From Acanthochromis polyacanthus (lineage: Eukaryota > Chordata > Actinopteri > Pomacentridae): a stretch of 64,000 nucleotides of DNA. This document shows positions 8,342 through 19,924 of this stretch, piece by piece; the stretch's first letter is position 1, and each line of letters begins with the position of its first letter. Location: NCBI RefSeq assembly GCF_021347895.1, contig NC_067134.1, forward strand, positions 30,315,449-30,379,448, given 5' to 3'. Both the position numbers and the translations under genes were made by a program. Under the pieces are notes generated by a model. That model saw nothing but the letters and a program-made list of their open reading frames with translations. It was not told the origin of the DNA and did no database searches.

Positions 8342-9948
8342 ATATCTGAGAATAGTCTGGGAGAAACACAGTATTATTCAAGAGCACGGCATAGGACAGG
8401 AGTTGTTTTCATCTCTAAGGAGAAGGATTCATCAGACCTCAGCCAGTTTTGGATGATTTCTCTCCTAAATGTTGAGGGAAGGATTTTCTTCAGTGTTGTA
8501 GCTCAGAGGTTTGCTAGTTACTTCGTGAGGAATGGTCTGATAGATTCTACAGCACAGAAGGCAGGGATACTGGAATTTTGTGGGTGCTTGGAGCAGAAAA
8601 GCATGATTTGGCATCAGATTCAGACAGCTAAGAGGGAGAGCAGAGACTTGAATGTTGTGTTTTTAGATCTGGCTCATGCCTTATTTGGAGTTCCTTTCAC
8701 TACTTTAAAGTGCCAGAGATGGTTGGTAACATGGTGAAAGCATATTTCAGGACATCAGATTATGTGCAAGTACAGGAGATTTTCCAACAGGCTGGCAAAG
8801 ATTGGAGGTTGGTATTATGGCAGGATGTAAAGTTTCACTGTTAGCTTTCACAATGGCTATGGAGTTAATGATCAGGGCTTCGAAGTGGGTCGTAGGTGGA
8901 GAGAGACGGCAGAATGGAATGAGTCTTCTACCAGTTAGAGCTTCTATGGATGATATGACACTGATAACTACAACAGTAAATTACAAAGAGGTTGTTCGAT
9001 AGAATAAATAGGAATCTCAGATGAGCTAGTATGAGGATCAAGTCTAGTAAATCGAGGAGTATTTCATTATACAGAGGGAAAGTAAGTGATAAGAAATTTT
9101 ATATCCTAGATTAATGAGGCCAATATCCATTTATGAAGTCCCATTATCCATGGCAGAGAGAATGGAAAGCCTAGTTAGTTCTTATATCAGGAAATGGTTG
9201 GGTGTTCCCAGGTGCTGAAGCATTGTAGCTTTGTATGTGAAAGGGAAATTTCAGCTGCCAGTATCCAGTCTAACAGAGGAGTTTAAATGCACCAAGGTTA
9301 GGACAGAGCTCTTATTGTCTGGGAGGAAGAACAGTTTAGTTAGCAATGTGGTTCTGAATCCTACCAGGGGAGGAAATGGAACCAGAGAGCAGCAGTGCAG
9401 GAGGCAGAGGCAGCTCTGAGGCTGCAGAAATACTAAATAATGTTCAATTTGGCCGTGGCTTGGCCCAGGTAAACCAGCGTGGAACAAAGCAAGTCCAAAG
9501 GAGAAAAGAAAGCTGGTAGTGGAACAGATGTGTAGACAAGAGGAACTGTTAAGGGGGACAAAGGCAGTTGGTCAGGCCAAACAGGGGCAGTGGTTGAGCT
9601 GGGAAGGTGTTGAGAAGAGGAAGCTCAGCTGGAGGGACCTGTGGAAGATGGAAGAAAGCTGTATTAGATTTCTAATAGGGGCAACATATGATGTGTTTCC
9701 AACCCCCCAGAACCTCAGACTCTGGGTAGATGGAGACCAATCATGTCCGCTGTGCTCAGATACTGCTAGCTTACAGCATATTTTGTCTGATTGTAGATTA
9801 GCCTGTCACAAGGCCGGTATACATGGAGGCATAATCAGGTGCTGAGAAGCTCAGCTTATGGAGAGGAGAAAGCAGGAGAATTCTGGAAGTTCTAGTAAGG
9901 AGAGGTTAGTGGAGAAATTAGTTGGAGATGGGGAGAAGGATAGAGGCC
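8342..9948 (+). pseudogene. non-LTR reverse transcriptase and endonuclease, 3' part (copy 1)
   Basis: Frame-broken reverse transcriptase and endonuclease. Visible blocks in order: ISLLNVEGRIFFSVVAQR (RT motif 2/3 region), FCGCLEQKSMIWHQIQ, NVVFLDLAHALFGVP (motif A, Asp present), GIMAGCKVSLLAFTMAME (motif B), then SMDDM at about 8944-8958 where motif C would be YMDDM or FADD. Further on are SLTEEFKCTKVRTEL and QAKQGQWLSWEGVEKRKLSW, and finally CPLCSDTASLQHILSDC near 9750-9800. This last is an exact C-x2-C-x7-H-x4-C, the zinc-knuckle spacing next to restriction-like endonucleases. Stops and frameshifts separate the blocks, so this copy is dead. Confidence 0.85.
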
Positions 9949-10339
9949 TTAAAGGGGAACTTCGGTTTTTTTCAACCTGGGGTCTGTTTCCATATGTAAT
10001 TTCATACATGTGAGTGATGGAGAAATGAATTTTCGACATAGCTCCAGTATTTAGCCAGGCAGGCAGCTGAGCAGCTCAGCTCACAGCTCGGCTAGCGAAA
10101 AGTATGGGGCAGCTGGCCCCCCCGCATCACAGTCCGCCCTAACGTGCTTTTGCCCCACACTGACCGGCTCAGATAGTCTCAGTGAGTGTCCCACAACATC
10201 CTCGAGATGAGAAGTGAACAAAAACCTCCACATTACCTGGCGATCGCTCTTTGTTGTGGTCTGTATCCAAATCTCAGGACGCTAGAAAGCAAATCTCATT
10301 CCGAAATCGCACGAGAGCTCACGCCAAAACACGGGTTTT
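9949..10339. mobile_element. unclassified repeat beginning TTAAAGGGGAACTTCGG (copy 1)
   Basis: The block starts with TTAAAGGGGAACTTCGGTTTTTTTC. A TTAA at the edge would suit a piggyBac-like insertion, but no matching inverted end was found on the other side, so the class is unresolved. The same sequence recurs in all four units, at 17355, 24747 and 32149. Short frames on both strands have no recognisable domain. Confidence 0.45.
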
Positions 10340-10440
10340 GCCCAAGGACACATCAGCACATGACTGGGCAAGAGCGGGAATCGAACCGCCTCCCCTTCGG
10401 TCATTGGACGACCTGCTCTACCACCTGATCCACAGCCACC
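10340..10440 (-). mobile_element. tRNA-derived SINE head (copy 1)
   Basis: On the minus strand, TGGATCAGGTGGTAGAGCAGG (A box) is followed by GGTTCGATTCC (B box, complement of 10377-10387). Next is CAGTCATGTGCTGATGTGTCCTTGGGCAA, a conserved SINE body motif. The B box is a perfect pol III consensus. It is a retroposon and not a tRNA gene: no intact acceptor stem or anticodon arm is seen. About 500 bp of unrecognised repeat sequence follow at 10441-11087. Confidence 0.75.
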
Positions 10441-11087
10441 ACATAGTTGGCAGTGATGGTGAAATTGAAGCTTCTTGAAGTGATGAACCACTTTGACACA
10501 ATTGCACACTGCTTTGAAGCATTTAGGACGACCAGAAGAGTGACATCTGCTGGCTCTGTCAGAACTGCATCTCAGTGGAAAAAAAACATGAAAAAGCCTC
10601 AGCTGTGTAAAGAGATGCTAAAAACTTTGCCCTGCTTGGGGTGGGATTGGCCAAGAGCTCAGGAGAGGTGTGCATCACAAACCCAGACCTCAGAGAAAGG
10701 TCAAACCTCAACAGGCAGTTCCTCTTCAGACCACATCATATACAGAATCCCAGGAATCACTGCTCACTGGTGTGTACAGTGATGGGTCAGGGATCCTCGG
10801 TCCTTCATTGAGTGCTCATCCTTCTTGTTTGGAGCACAAGTGTCTTGTGTTTAAATGAACTGTTTAATTAGCTGAGTCCCATCAACTGAAGTGTTGGTGA
10901 AAGATAGAACATCCATCCCACCTGTGGTGAGGTTCATGGTCTCTCTGCTCTCCCTGAAGAGGAGCTACACCCTCATAGGGACCCTATGAGCCTTTTCAGA
11001 TGTGAGGCTGTTCAAAGGTTTTTGGTTCCTTTCAGACTGTAGGGACTGAGAGCCAATCACTAGGCAGCAGAGTGTCTCCTGAGACTG

Positions 11088-11569
11088 AGGCCCCATCCAC
11101 ACGAAGACGAACGTATAAGCTTCTTGCCGAATCTGCGTATCATCCCCACGAAGACGGCGTTTTGGGGGTCTGCAAACGATCATTTTTGAAACCGGGTTCC
11201 AGAGTGGAAAGATTTTGAAATGCGTTTACGCAACTCCGTGTTTACGGGCAATCCGCTTCTTTTCAGAAACGCTTGCGTCATAGTTTTGTATCTTCATTGA
11301 CACGCAAGTGCAGTTTGACACTCATGCTTCCCAGCTTGGTCTCTGTTTACAGCTTTTGCTGCAAGTGCCCATGCCCACTGTTTTTTCTTCTGTTTGCGCG
11401 TTTCTGTCATATCGTTACAGCGCCCCTAGAGGTCTGGCATGTGTTTTACAGCGTTTCCATGCATATCGAGTGCATTCGTGTGGACGCACACATTTTCTGA
11501 GATGCCTTCGTCTTTATGGTGATCGTTTTTGAAACTGTTCAGCGTTTTGTCTTCGTGTGGATGGGGCCT
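11088..11569. mobile_element. inverted-repeat element AGGCCCCATCCACACGAAG (copy 1)
   Basis: The 5' end AGGCCCCATCCACACGAAG and the 3' end CTTCGTGTGGATGGGGCCT are exact reverse complements, over about 480 bp. Subterminal words such as AAACGATCATTTTTGAAA and GATCGTTTTTGAAACTG are also inverted. Flanks TGAGACTG and TGAGAGAG resemble a decayed target duplication. There is no transposase, so it is a MITE-like non-autonomous element. Confidence 0.85.
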
Positions 11570-11889
11570 GAGAGAGAATGAAGAGTCCAGCTCACTGACG
11601 CTATGAGGAGTCCAGACTTCATCAAGAATGGAGATAAAGAGTTTAAACACATGAGTTTGGAGATCCTTAGTTTGGTTCCAGTGGGGTTCATGTTTGAGTG
11701 AAAACCAAAGCATGAGTCTCAACAGCACAAGTAGAAGTGAAGGAACCTGAAGAACCAGGACTGGAGATCAGAAGACGATTGTTCTGGAACAACATCAGAG
11801 ATGGAACCGAGTCTGACAGTGATTTAATGGCTGCCATCAGCATCAAGTTGACTATTTTTCAGATTGTAAAGAAGGAAAAAGTCCAAAAT

Positions 11890-12101
11890 GTGACTTGTCC
11901 AAGTGTGTGTCCTTATTTGAATCCAACAGACCAACTTTGGGGTATTTTAAAGACAAAGGTAGAGCAACACAAACCCTCCAACAAAGAGCAGATGAAGACC
12001 TAGTCTCTGAAGATGGAGGAACATCTCTGCAGAAATGTGGTTTCTTCATGCTGAGGAGGATTAAATGTGTCATCAAAAATAAAGGTGGATGTAGAAAGTA
12101 A
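11890..12101 (+). pseudogene. Tc1-like transposase C-terminal remnant (copy 1)
   Basis: One frame reads PYLNPTDQLWGILKTKVEQ and then KPSNKEQ, matching the C-terminal block of Tc1/mariner transposases (P-LNP-E-LW-LK--V---P-N). After a frameshift another frame gives MLRRIKCVIKNKGGCRK, matching the usual terminal K-KG--TKY. Only about 70 residues remain. The N-terminal helix-turn-helix domains and first two catalytic Asp residues are absent. The final E/D of the DDE triad would fall at the Asp of PTDQLW. Confidence 0.75.
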
Positions 12102-12202
12102 TGAAAAAAATCCACCATTCTAATGACAGTAATGAAAGATGTACTGACCTTTATTGGATTCATTTCTTGCTGTTTGGCCTGTATTCTTCATTTAGGAAAT
12201 CT

Positions 12203-12260
12203 CAGACCTGCCAACCTTGGTGAAATATTTTGCGTACCACTTAATCTCACACACGCACGC

Positions 12261-12328
<68 letters not shown>

Positions 12329-12456
12329 CTTGCGCTCATGTCGATAGGAAAAAAAAACTCGATGATTATTTCCCTGATATGACATTGTATTTTCAACGTG
12401 AAAGTAACGTTATTAACAGTATTTGCCAAAAGACACACACGTACACTCACACGTGT

Positions 12457-12525
<69 letters not shown>

Positions 12526-12865
12526 CACACACAGAGACACACACACCATTTTACCATTTTAACCGCCAGCTGCTGCGGGTGGGGGCACAGGGAACGGGGA
12601 GAGAGGCGGAGGGAGGCAGAGGACAGGAGAGAGCGGGCCAACAAGGGTTCGGCAGACTCGTTATTCTCCGCTACTCTATGATGATTGGTTGAAATTGCAC
12701 CACGACACTGCTGCATCATGCATGAGTATTGCACGTCCACATTTCTAACAGCACTCACAGATGTCTGCAGCTTTTTGCGTAGTTTAATGAGGCGGAGCGT
12801 ACCAGCGTATTTTGATGTCATATTGTGTACCTGCTACGCAAAATGCGTACAGGTTGGCAGGTCTG
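12203..12865. mobile_element. inverted-repeat element CAGACCTGCCAACC with two (CA)n tracts (copy 1)
   Basis: The ends are CAGACCTGCCAACCTTGG and a closing AGGTTGGCAGGTCTG. They are flanked by perfect GAAATCT direct repeats at 12196-12202 and 12865-12871, the latter sharing a boundary G. Subterminal TTTTGCGTACC and its inverted counterpart ACGCAAAATGCGTAC are also present. Two long (CA)n arrays lie inside, at about 12264-12327 and 12458-12532. No transposase is present. The His-Thr and Cys-Val open frames over the arrays are artefacts. Confidence 0.85.
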
Positions 12866-13105
12866 AAATCTAAACTGTCAGTTTGTTTTTAATTGGATCA
12901 AATACTTTACTGCTCAGCTTCAAAGTAATCTGATGACTGTAATGGGCTCCACTTTGGATTATTTTCAAATTTAAATAATATTGCAGAGGACTGTATTCTG
13001 GACATAGTGGGATGTATTTGTTGTTAAATTCACTGCTGTCTTTTCAACAGGACAGAAAATACTGAACTTAATGTTTTACTTATTTTCTTGTCTTTGTCTC
13101 TTCAG

Positions 13106-13279
13106 ACTTAATAACTGTAATCTGTCAGAGAGAAGCTGTGGAGCTCTGTCCTCAGTCCTCAGCTCCCAGTCCTCCAGTGTGACAGAGCTGGACCTGAGTA
13201 ACAACAACCTGCAGGATTCAGGAGTGGAGAGTCTTTCTGCTGGACTGGAGAGTCCACACTGTAAACTGGAAGCTCTCAG
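13106..13279 (+). CDS. LRR exon, array copy 1
   Basis: A 174-bp exon between a pyrimidine-rich CTCTTCAG acceptor and a CAG/GTCAGG donor. It encodes 58 residues beginning [20 protein letters not shown], then [20 protein letters not shown], and ending [10 protein letters not shown]: two ribonuclease-inhibitor-type leucine-rich repeats. It starts after two bases of a codon and ends after two bases, so it is symmetric and can be repeated or skipped without shifting the frame. Known: fish NLR-C genes build their ligand-facing LRR tail from serial exons of exactly this kind. The same exon occurs at 20500, 27901 and 35270, and in diverged form at 61919. Confidence 0.9.
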
Positions 13280-13924
13280 GTCAGGACTCATCAACCTGTT
13301 CAACTGATGACCATTTAAAATGTGTTTTTATTCATGATGAGCAGAACAGCTGAGGTGGGAGGTTTTCTGTATTTGTACGACTCAGATCAGTTGTGTTACT
13401 GGCCTTTAACTCTAGTTTCTCTTAATGAGGCCTCTTCCACGACAGGAACTGAACAACCTGGAACCTGCATCACAGAACCAGAACCTGTAAGAACCTGTGA
13501 GGTCTTGGTTCCAGGTTCTGTTTTAGTTTCCACTGTTTTACTATATAGAATGTTTCAGATAGACGTTGATGAAAAGGAAACACCAGAACAAACATCTCAT
13601 GTTCACACTTGAACTTGTTTTATGGATCTTCTCCAGGTTGTTTTCTCCTGACGAGATCCTTTCTTGTGTCGTTTCTACTCTCAGATGTTCGTCTCTTTGG
13701 ATAAAAGCATCTGATACATGAAACTGTAGAAAGTTCAGTTTGTTCAATGACTGAACTCAGTGCAGTTCAGCTGGTGGACAGTTGGACTGTTGTTCAGGTC
13801 CAATTCCTTCTCACCATTGGAGCCCAAACAGCCACTGAAGCAGTTTTGTCTTCTGTCTTCACTGAGATCAAAGTTCAGATCCTCTTGATCTACTCTTATG
13901 ATCTAGAGAGATTTGGGGTGTTTG
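13280..13924 (+). other. intron between the LRR exon and the next unit (copy 1)
   Basis: The first 260 bp (CAACCTGTTCAACTGATGACC and onward) match the intron after the LRR exon of the second NLR gene at 62093-62350. This is therefore ordinary NLR intron, and the two loci share common descent. It is present after array copies 1-3 but replaced by unrelated sequence after copy 4. No gene is seen in it. Confidence 0.8.
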
Positions 13925-13940
13925 CTAACAGCAGAGGTGA

Positions 13941-14461
13941 GAGGGTGCAGGTAGGAAGGTCTATGCGCTAAAGAGAAATAGACAGACTAGTAAAGGAAAG
14001 GAGGCAGTTCAAGAAGCAGTGGAGGAAGGCATCAGAAGAAGAAAGGGAGGAAATGAATGTGTTGCAGGAAGAAGTGAGAAGCAGGTTAGCAGTACTCAGA
14101 AGGGCTGAACACCTTAGGGAGAAGAGAAAGAAGAAAGAACGTGCAAGGTTAGCATCTTTTAGGAACTCTTAAGTTTGTGAAGGACATGTTTAATCAGGAA
14201 AAAGGAGAACAACTTAAGGCAGCAAAGTCAGAGGTTGAAGAGTATTTGAGGTTGACGTATTCAGATTCAGAGGAGAATAGGAACATAGGTCTTCCTCCTG
14301 ACATGCCACCATTGGTAGAAATGTGTCAGGAGATGTATGTTAGCCTACTGAGATGGAGAAAAGTTGTGGAGGTGGTCAGACATGCAAAGGTTTCGTCGGC
14401 CCCAGGGCCTAATGGAGTCCACTGCAGGGTCGACAAGAGTTCACCTGGTATCTATAAGATA
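13941..14461 (+). mobile_element. non-LTR reverse transcriptase, 5' part (copy 2)
   Basis: As in copy 1, but it keeps the 12-bp stretch that copy 1 lacks, so APGPNGV is followed by HCRVDKSSPGI. It ends at the hAT target site. Confidence 0.8.
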
Positions 14462-14469
14462 CTGTGGAG

Positions 14470-15741
14470 TAGGGGTGGGACGGTTCACAAAATCCATGGT
14501 TCGGTTCATATCACGGTTTTGTGGTCACGGTTTTCGGTTCGGTTCGGTACACATTAATTGTTTCAAAAGTCAATTATGTCTTGTATAGTAATGTTAAAAC
14601 TTAAAGAATGAGGCAGCCTGACATTTGATACATTATTGTGACAGTCTTAGGTTAAAGGTAAGTGAGATTCTGGCACTGAAAGCTGAGACATTGGTAGTTC
14701 CAACACACGTTTCATTTATTTGCAAAACAATATATCTAAAAAAAAAAAAAAGAATCTTACAATTCAGACGGTTGAATTTGTGCATAATATGAAAGAATTT
14801 TACATTGCTGTTTTTACAACTCAGATTATACCGTCAACGTAAAGCATAAGCCCTATCATACTTAGGTTCCTTTGAAATCACCACAAAGATAACATTTTTC
14901 TTCGAACACTAACCCCTTGAAATTAAAGTGCAGTATTTGAAATACAATCAAACAAATGAGGCTGGAATGTTTATCAAACTTAAAGTGTCACTGTGTTATC
15001 TAAGGTAACATAAAATAAATAATCCAAATGAAGAGGTCAATAATATAAAATGCAGCGTAAACCAAACGTAACAGATAATGCACTCTACTGCACTCCCTCA
15101 CACAGCTCTGGTCATTCTATTCTCTTCAGCTGAAGTGCTTGCGGGAGGGGATTTTATATCGCGGCTCGAGTGCCTTTATCATGAACTGAAATCCCGTACC
15201 CTCAACTACGGCAAAAGGTTGCATGTCTTTAGCGATGAAACACCCCAGTGCTTTCGTTATCCCTTTCGCCTTGTCTGACTGGTCTTTGTACATTTGTTTA
15301 AAAGCCACGGGGAGGAGAATTTGTGCAGCCCTGGCCGGCTCCTTGCCTAGCTCTCCACCCCTCCTGCTTGCGCTGCACGTCACTGTGGGGTGATGTCTCC
15401 GCAGATGAGCCGACATGTTAGATGTGTTTCCGCTAGCGTAAGTGACACGCGTTGCACAGTGCTTGCACACTGTCGTGCTTTTGTCCACAACTTTCTTACC
15501 GCTTTCGTGGGTCACCCTGAATGCAAAATGGTCCCACACACCAGACCTATATAACGCTGCTGACGCATCTTCCAGCTCCAAGTCTTCTCCGCTCGCCATG
15601 TCCGCACCTTCTCTTCAATTGATTTCCTGGGACCCACCCAAAGTTGAGCATGAGTATGAACCGAATGGTACGCATGCGCCCCGAACCGAGACAGCCGTCC
15701 CCGAACGGTTCGGGTCGGTTTCATAAACCGTCCCATCCCTA
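14470..15741 (-). mobile_element. hAT element (copy 2)
   Basis: TAGGGGTGGGACGGTT ends with CTGTGGAG duplications at 14462-14469 and 15742-15749. The truncated BED-finger transposase frame is intact at 15126-15599 on the minus strand and identical in protein to copy 1. Confidence 0.92.
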
Positions 15742-15749
15742 CTGTGGAG

Positions 15750-17354
15750 ATATCTGAGAATAGTCTGGGAGAAACACAGTATTATTCAAGAGCACGGCAT
15801 AGGACAGGAGTTGTTTTCATCTCTAAGGAGAAGGATTCATCAGACCTCAGCCAGTTTTGGGATGATTTCTCTCCTAAATGTTGAGGGAAGGATTTTCTTC
15901 AGTGTTGTAGCTCAGAGGTTTGCTAGTTACTTCGTGAGGAATGGTCTGATAGATTCTACAGCACAGAAGGCAGGGATACTGGAATTTTGTGGGTGCTTGG
16001 AGCAGAAAAGCATGATTTGGCATCAGATTCAGACAGCTAAGAGGGAGAGCAGAGACTTGAATGTTGTGTTTTTAGATCTGGCTCATGCCTTATTGGAGTT
16101 CCTTTCACTACTTTAAAGTGCCAGAGATGGTTGGTAACATGGTGAAAGCATATTTCAGGACATCAGATTATGTGCAAGTACAGGAGATTTTCCAACAGGC
16201 TGGCAAAGATTGGAGGTTGGTATTATGGCAGGATGTAAAGTTTCACTGTTAGCTTTCACAATGGCTATGGAGTTAATGATCAGGGCTTCGAAGTGGGTCG
16301 TAGGTGGAGAGAGACGGCAGAATGGAATGAGTCTTCTACAGTTAGAGCTTCTATGGATGATATGACACTGATAACTACAACAGTAAATTACAAAGAGGTT
16401 GTTCGATAGAATAAATAGGAATCTCAGATGAGCTAGTATGAGGATCAAGTCTAGTAAATCGAAGGAGTATTTCATTATACAGAGGGAAAGTAGTGATAAG
16501 AAATTTTATATCCTAGATTAATGAGGCCAATATCCATTTATGAAGTCCCATTATCCATGGCAGAGAGAATGGAAAGCCTAGTTAGTTCTTATATCAGGAA
16601 ATGGTTGGGTGTTCCCAGGTGCTGAAGCATTGTAGCTTTGTATGTGAAAGGGAAATTTCAGCTGCCAGTATCCAGTCTAACAGAGGAGTTTAAATGCACC
16701 AAGGTTAGGACAGAGCTCTTATTGTCTGGGAGGAAGAACAGTTTAGTTAGCAATGTGGTTCTGAATCCTACCAGGGGAGGAAATGGAACCAGAGAGCAGC
16801 AGTGCAGGAGGCAGAGGCAGCTCTGAGGCTGCAGAAATACTAAATAATGTTCAATTTGGCCGTGGCTTGGCCCAGGTAAACCAGCGTGGAACAAAGCAAG
16901 TCCAAAGGAGAAAAGAAAGCTGGTAGTGGAACAGATGTGTAGACAAGAGGAACTGTTAAGGGGGACAAAGGCAGTTGGTCAGGCCAAACAGGGGCAGTGG
17001 TTGAGCTGGGAAGGTGTTGAGAAGAGGAAGCTCAGCTGGAGGGACCTGTGGAAGATGGAAGAAAGCTGTATTAGATTTCTAATAGGGGCAACATATGATG
17101 TGTTTCCAACCCCCCAGAACCTCAGACTCTGGGTAGATGGAGACCAATCATGTCCGCTGTGCTCAGATACTGCTAGCTTACAGCATATTTTGTCTGATTG
17201 TAGATTAGCCTGTCACAAGGCGGTATACATGGAGGCATAATCAGGTGCTGAGAAGCTCAGCTTATGGAGAGGAGAAAGCAGGAGAATTCTGGAAGTTCTA
17301 GTAAGGAGAGGTTAGTGGAGAAATTAGTTGGAGATGGGGAGAAGGATAGAGGCC
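15750..17354 (+). pseudogene. non-LTR reverse transcriptase and endonuclease, 3' part (copy 2)
   Basis: Same blocks as copy 1, including motif C as SMDDM and the C-x2-C-x7-H-x4-C knuckle. Extra single-base indels break frames that are open in the sister copies; for example, the frame after motif A ends at LLEFLSLL instead of reading GVPFTTL. Confidence 0.82.
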
Positions 17355-17745
17355 TTAAAGGGGAACTTCGGTTTTTTTTCAACCTGGGGTCTGTTTCCAT
17401 ATGTAATTTCATACATGTGAGTGATGGAGAAATGAATTTTCGACATAGCTCCAGTATTTAGCCAGGCAGGCAGCTGAGCAGCTCAGCTCACAGCTCGGCT
17501 AGCGAAAAGTATGGGGCAGCTGGCCCCCCCGCATCACAGTCCGCCCTAACGTGCTTTTGCCCCACACTGACCGGCTCAGATAGTCTCAGTGAGTGTCCCA
17601 CAACATCCTCGAGATGGAAGTGAACAAAAACCTCCACATTACCTGGCGATCGCTCTTTGTTGTGGTCTGTATCCAAATCTTCAGGACGCTAGAAAGCAAA
17701 TCTCATTCCGAAATCGCACGAGAGCTCACAGCCAAAACACGGGTT

Positions 17746-17848
17746 TTGCCAAGGACACATCAGCACATGACTGGGCAAGAGCGGGAATCGAACCGCCTCC
17801 CCTTCGGTCATTGGACGACCTGCTCTACCACCTGATTCCACAGCCACC
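17746..17848 (-). mobile_element. tRNA-derived SINE head (copy 2)
   Basis: Perfect B box (complement of 17784-17794) and A box as in copy 1. An extra T lies within the head near 17837. It is preceded by the TTAAAGGGGAAC repeat at 17355. Confidence 0.73.
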
Positions 17849-18496
17849 ACATAGTTGGCAGTGATGGTGAAATTGAAGCTTCTTGAAGTGATGAACCACT
17901 TGACACAAATTGCACACTGCTTTGAAGCATTTAGGACGACCAGAAGAGTGACATCTGCTGGCTCTGTCAGAACTGCATCTCAGTGGAAAAAAAACAATGA
18001 AAGCCTCAGCTGTGTAAGAGATGCTAAAAAACTTTGCCCTGCTTGGGGTGGGATTGGCCAAGAGCTCAGGAGAGGTGTGCATCACAAACCCAGACCTCAG
18101 AGAAAGGTCAAACCTCAACAGGCAGTTCCTCTTCAGACCACATCATATACAGAATCCCAGGAATCACTGCTCCACTGGTGTGTACAGTGATGGGTCAGGG
18201 ATCCTCGGTCCTTCATTGAGTGCTCATCCTTCTTGTTTGGAGCACAAGTGTCTTGTGTTTTAAATGAACTGTTTAATTAGCTGAGTCCCATCAACTGAAG
18301 TGTTGGTGAAAGATAGAACATCCATCCCACCTGTGGTGAGGTTCATGGTCTCTCTGCTCTCCTGAAGAGGAGCTACAACCCTCATAGGGACCCTATGAGC
18401 CTTTTCAGATGTGAGGCTGTTCAAAGGTTTTTGGTTCCTTTCAGACTGTAGGGACTGAGAGCCAATCACTAGGCAGCAGAGTGTCTCCTGAGACTG

Positions 18497-18980
18497 AGGC
18501 CCCATCCACACGAAGACGAACGTATAAGCTTCTTGCCGAATCTGCGTATCATCCCCACGAAGACGGCGTTTTGGGGGTCTGCAAACGATCATTTTTGAAA
18601 CGCGGGGTTCCAGAGTGGAAAGATTTTTGAAATGCGTTTACAGCAACTCCGTGTTTACGGGCAATCCGCTTCTTTTCAGAAACGGCTTGCGTCATAGTTT
18701 TTGTATCTTCATTGACAACGCAGTGCAGTTTGACACTCATGCTTCCCAGCTTGGTCTCTGTTTACAGCTTTGCTGCAAGTGCCCCATGCCCACTGTTTTT
18801 TCTTCTGTTTGCGCGTTTCTGTCATATCGTTACAGCGCCCCTAGAGGTCTGGCATGTGTTTTACAGCGTTTCCATGCATATCGAGTGCTTCGTGTGACGC
18901 ACACATTTTCTGAGATGCCTTCGTCTTTATGGTGATCGTTTTTGAAACTGTTCAGCGTTTGTCTTCGTGTGATGGGGCCT
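18497..18980. mobile_element. inverted-repeat element AGGCCCCATCCACACGAAG (copy 2)
   Basis: Same element as in copy 1. The right end reads CTTCGTGTGATGGGGCCT with one G missing, one of the single-base indels that mark copy 2. Confidence 0.83.
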
Positions 18981-19289
18981 GAGAGAGAATGAGAGTCCAG
19001 CTCACTGACGCTATGAGGAGTCCCAGACTTCATCAAGATGGAGATAAAGAGTTTAAACACATGAGTTTGGAGATCCTTGTTTGGTTCCAGTGGGGTTCAT
19101 GTTTGAGTGAAAACCAAAGCATGAGTCTCAACAGCACAAGTAAAGTGAAGGAACCTGAAGAACCAGGACTGGAGATCAGAAGACATTGTTCTGGAACAAC
19201 ATCAGAGATGGAACCGAGTCTGACAGTGATTTAATGGCTGCCATCAGCATCAAGTTGACTATTTTTCAGATTGTAAAGAAGGAAAAGTC

Positions 19290-19506
19290 CAAATGTGACT
19301 TGTCCAAGTGTGTGTCCTTATTTGAATCCAACAGACCAACTTTGGGGTATTTTAAAGACAAAGGTAGAGCAACACAAACCCTCCAACAAAGAGCAGATGA
19401 AGACCTAGTCTCTGAAGATGGAGGAACATCTCTGCAGAAATGTGGTTTCTTCATGCTGAGGAGGATTAAATGTGTCATCAAAAATAAAGGTGGATGTAGA
19501 AAGTAT
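19290..19506 (+). pseudogene. Tc1-like transposase C-terminal remnant (copy 2)
   Basis: Same remnant as in copy 1. Here the terminal frame reads KNKGGCRKYEK, so the expected final K-Y of Tc1 transposases is visible. Confidence 0.72.
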
Positions 19507-19606
19507 GAAAAAATCCACCATTCTAATGACAGTAATGAAAGATGTACTGACCTTTATTGGATTCATTTCTTGCTGTTTGGGCCTGTATTCTTCATTTAGG
19601 AAATCT

Positions 19607-19671
19607 CAGACCTGCCAACCTTGGTGAAATATTTTGCGTACCACTTAATCTCACACACGCACGCGCAAACA

Positions 19672-19712
<41 letters not shown>

Positions 19713-19859
19713 ACACACACACACACACACAGCTTGCGCTCATGTCGATAGGAAAAAAACTCGATGATTATTTCCCTGATATGACATTGTATTTTCAACG
19801 TGAAAGTAACGTTATTAACAGTATTTGCCAAAAGACACACACCGTACACTCACACGTGT

Positions 19860-19924
<65 letters not shown>

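Larger units (their letters stand above)
6532..13924 (+). repeat. 7.4-kb tandem unit, copy 1
   Basis: The unit begins at CTAACAGCAGAGGTGAGAGG and runs 7393 bp to the same words in copy 2. Order: reverse transcriptase 5' part, hAT insertion, reverse transcriptase 3' part, unclassified repeat with a SINE head, AGGCCCCATCC inverted-repeat element, Tc1 tail, (CA)n-bearing inverted-repeat element, intron, 174-bp LRR exon, 645-bp intron. Copy 1 alone lacks a 12-bp stretch at about 7025 that the other copies carry between two GTC words. Its left edge abuts the 27-bp minisatellite. Confidence 0.95.

Noticed and set aside
10340..10440. Functional tRNA gene on the minus strand
   Set aside because: A and B boxes are present but no acceptor-stem pairing or anticodon arm; the body motif and four identical copies identify a SINE.
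12217..12821. His-Thr and Cys-Val frames over the (CA)n tracts, here and in the other three units
   Set aside because: They are translations of a dinucleotide repeat on each strand.
13541..13747. Minus-strand 68-codon frame conserved in three units
   Set aside because: Conservation is explained by the recent tandem duplication; it lies in an NLR intron and has no domain.
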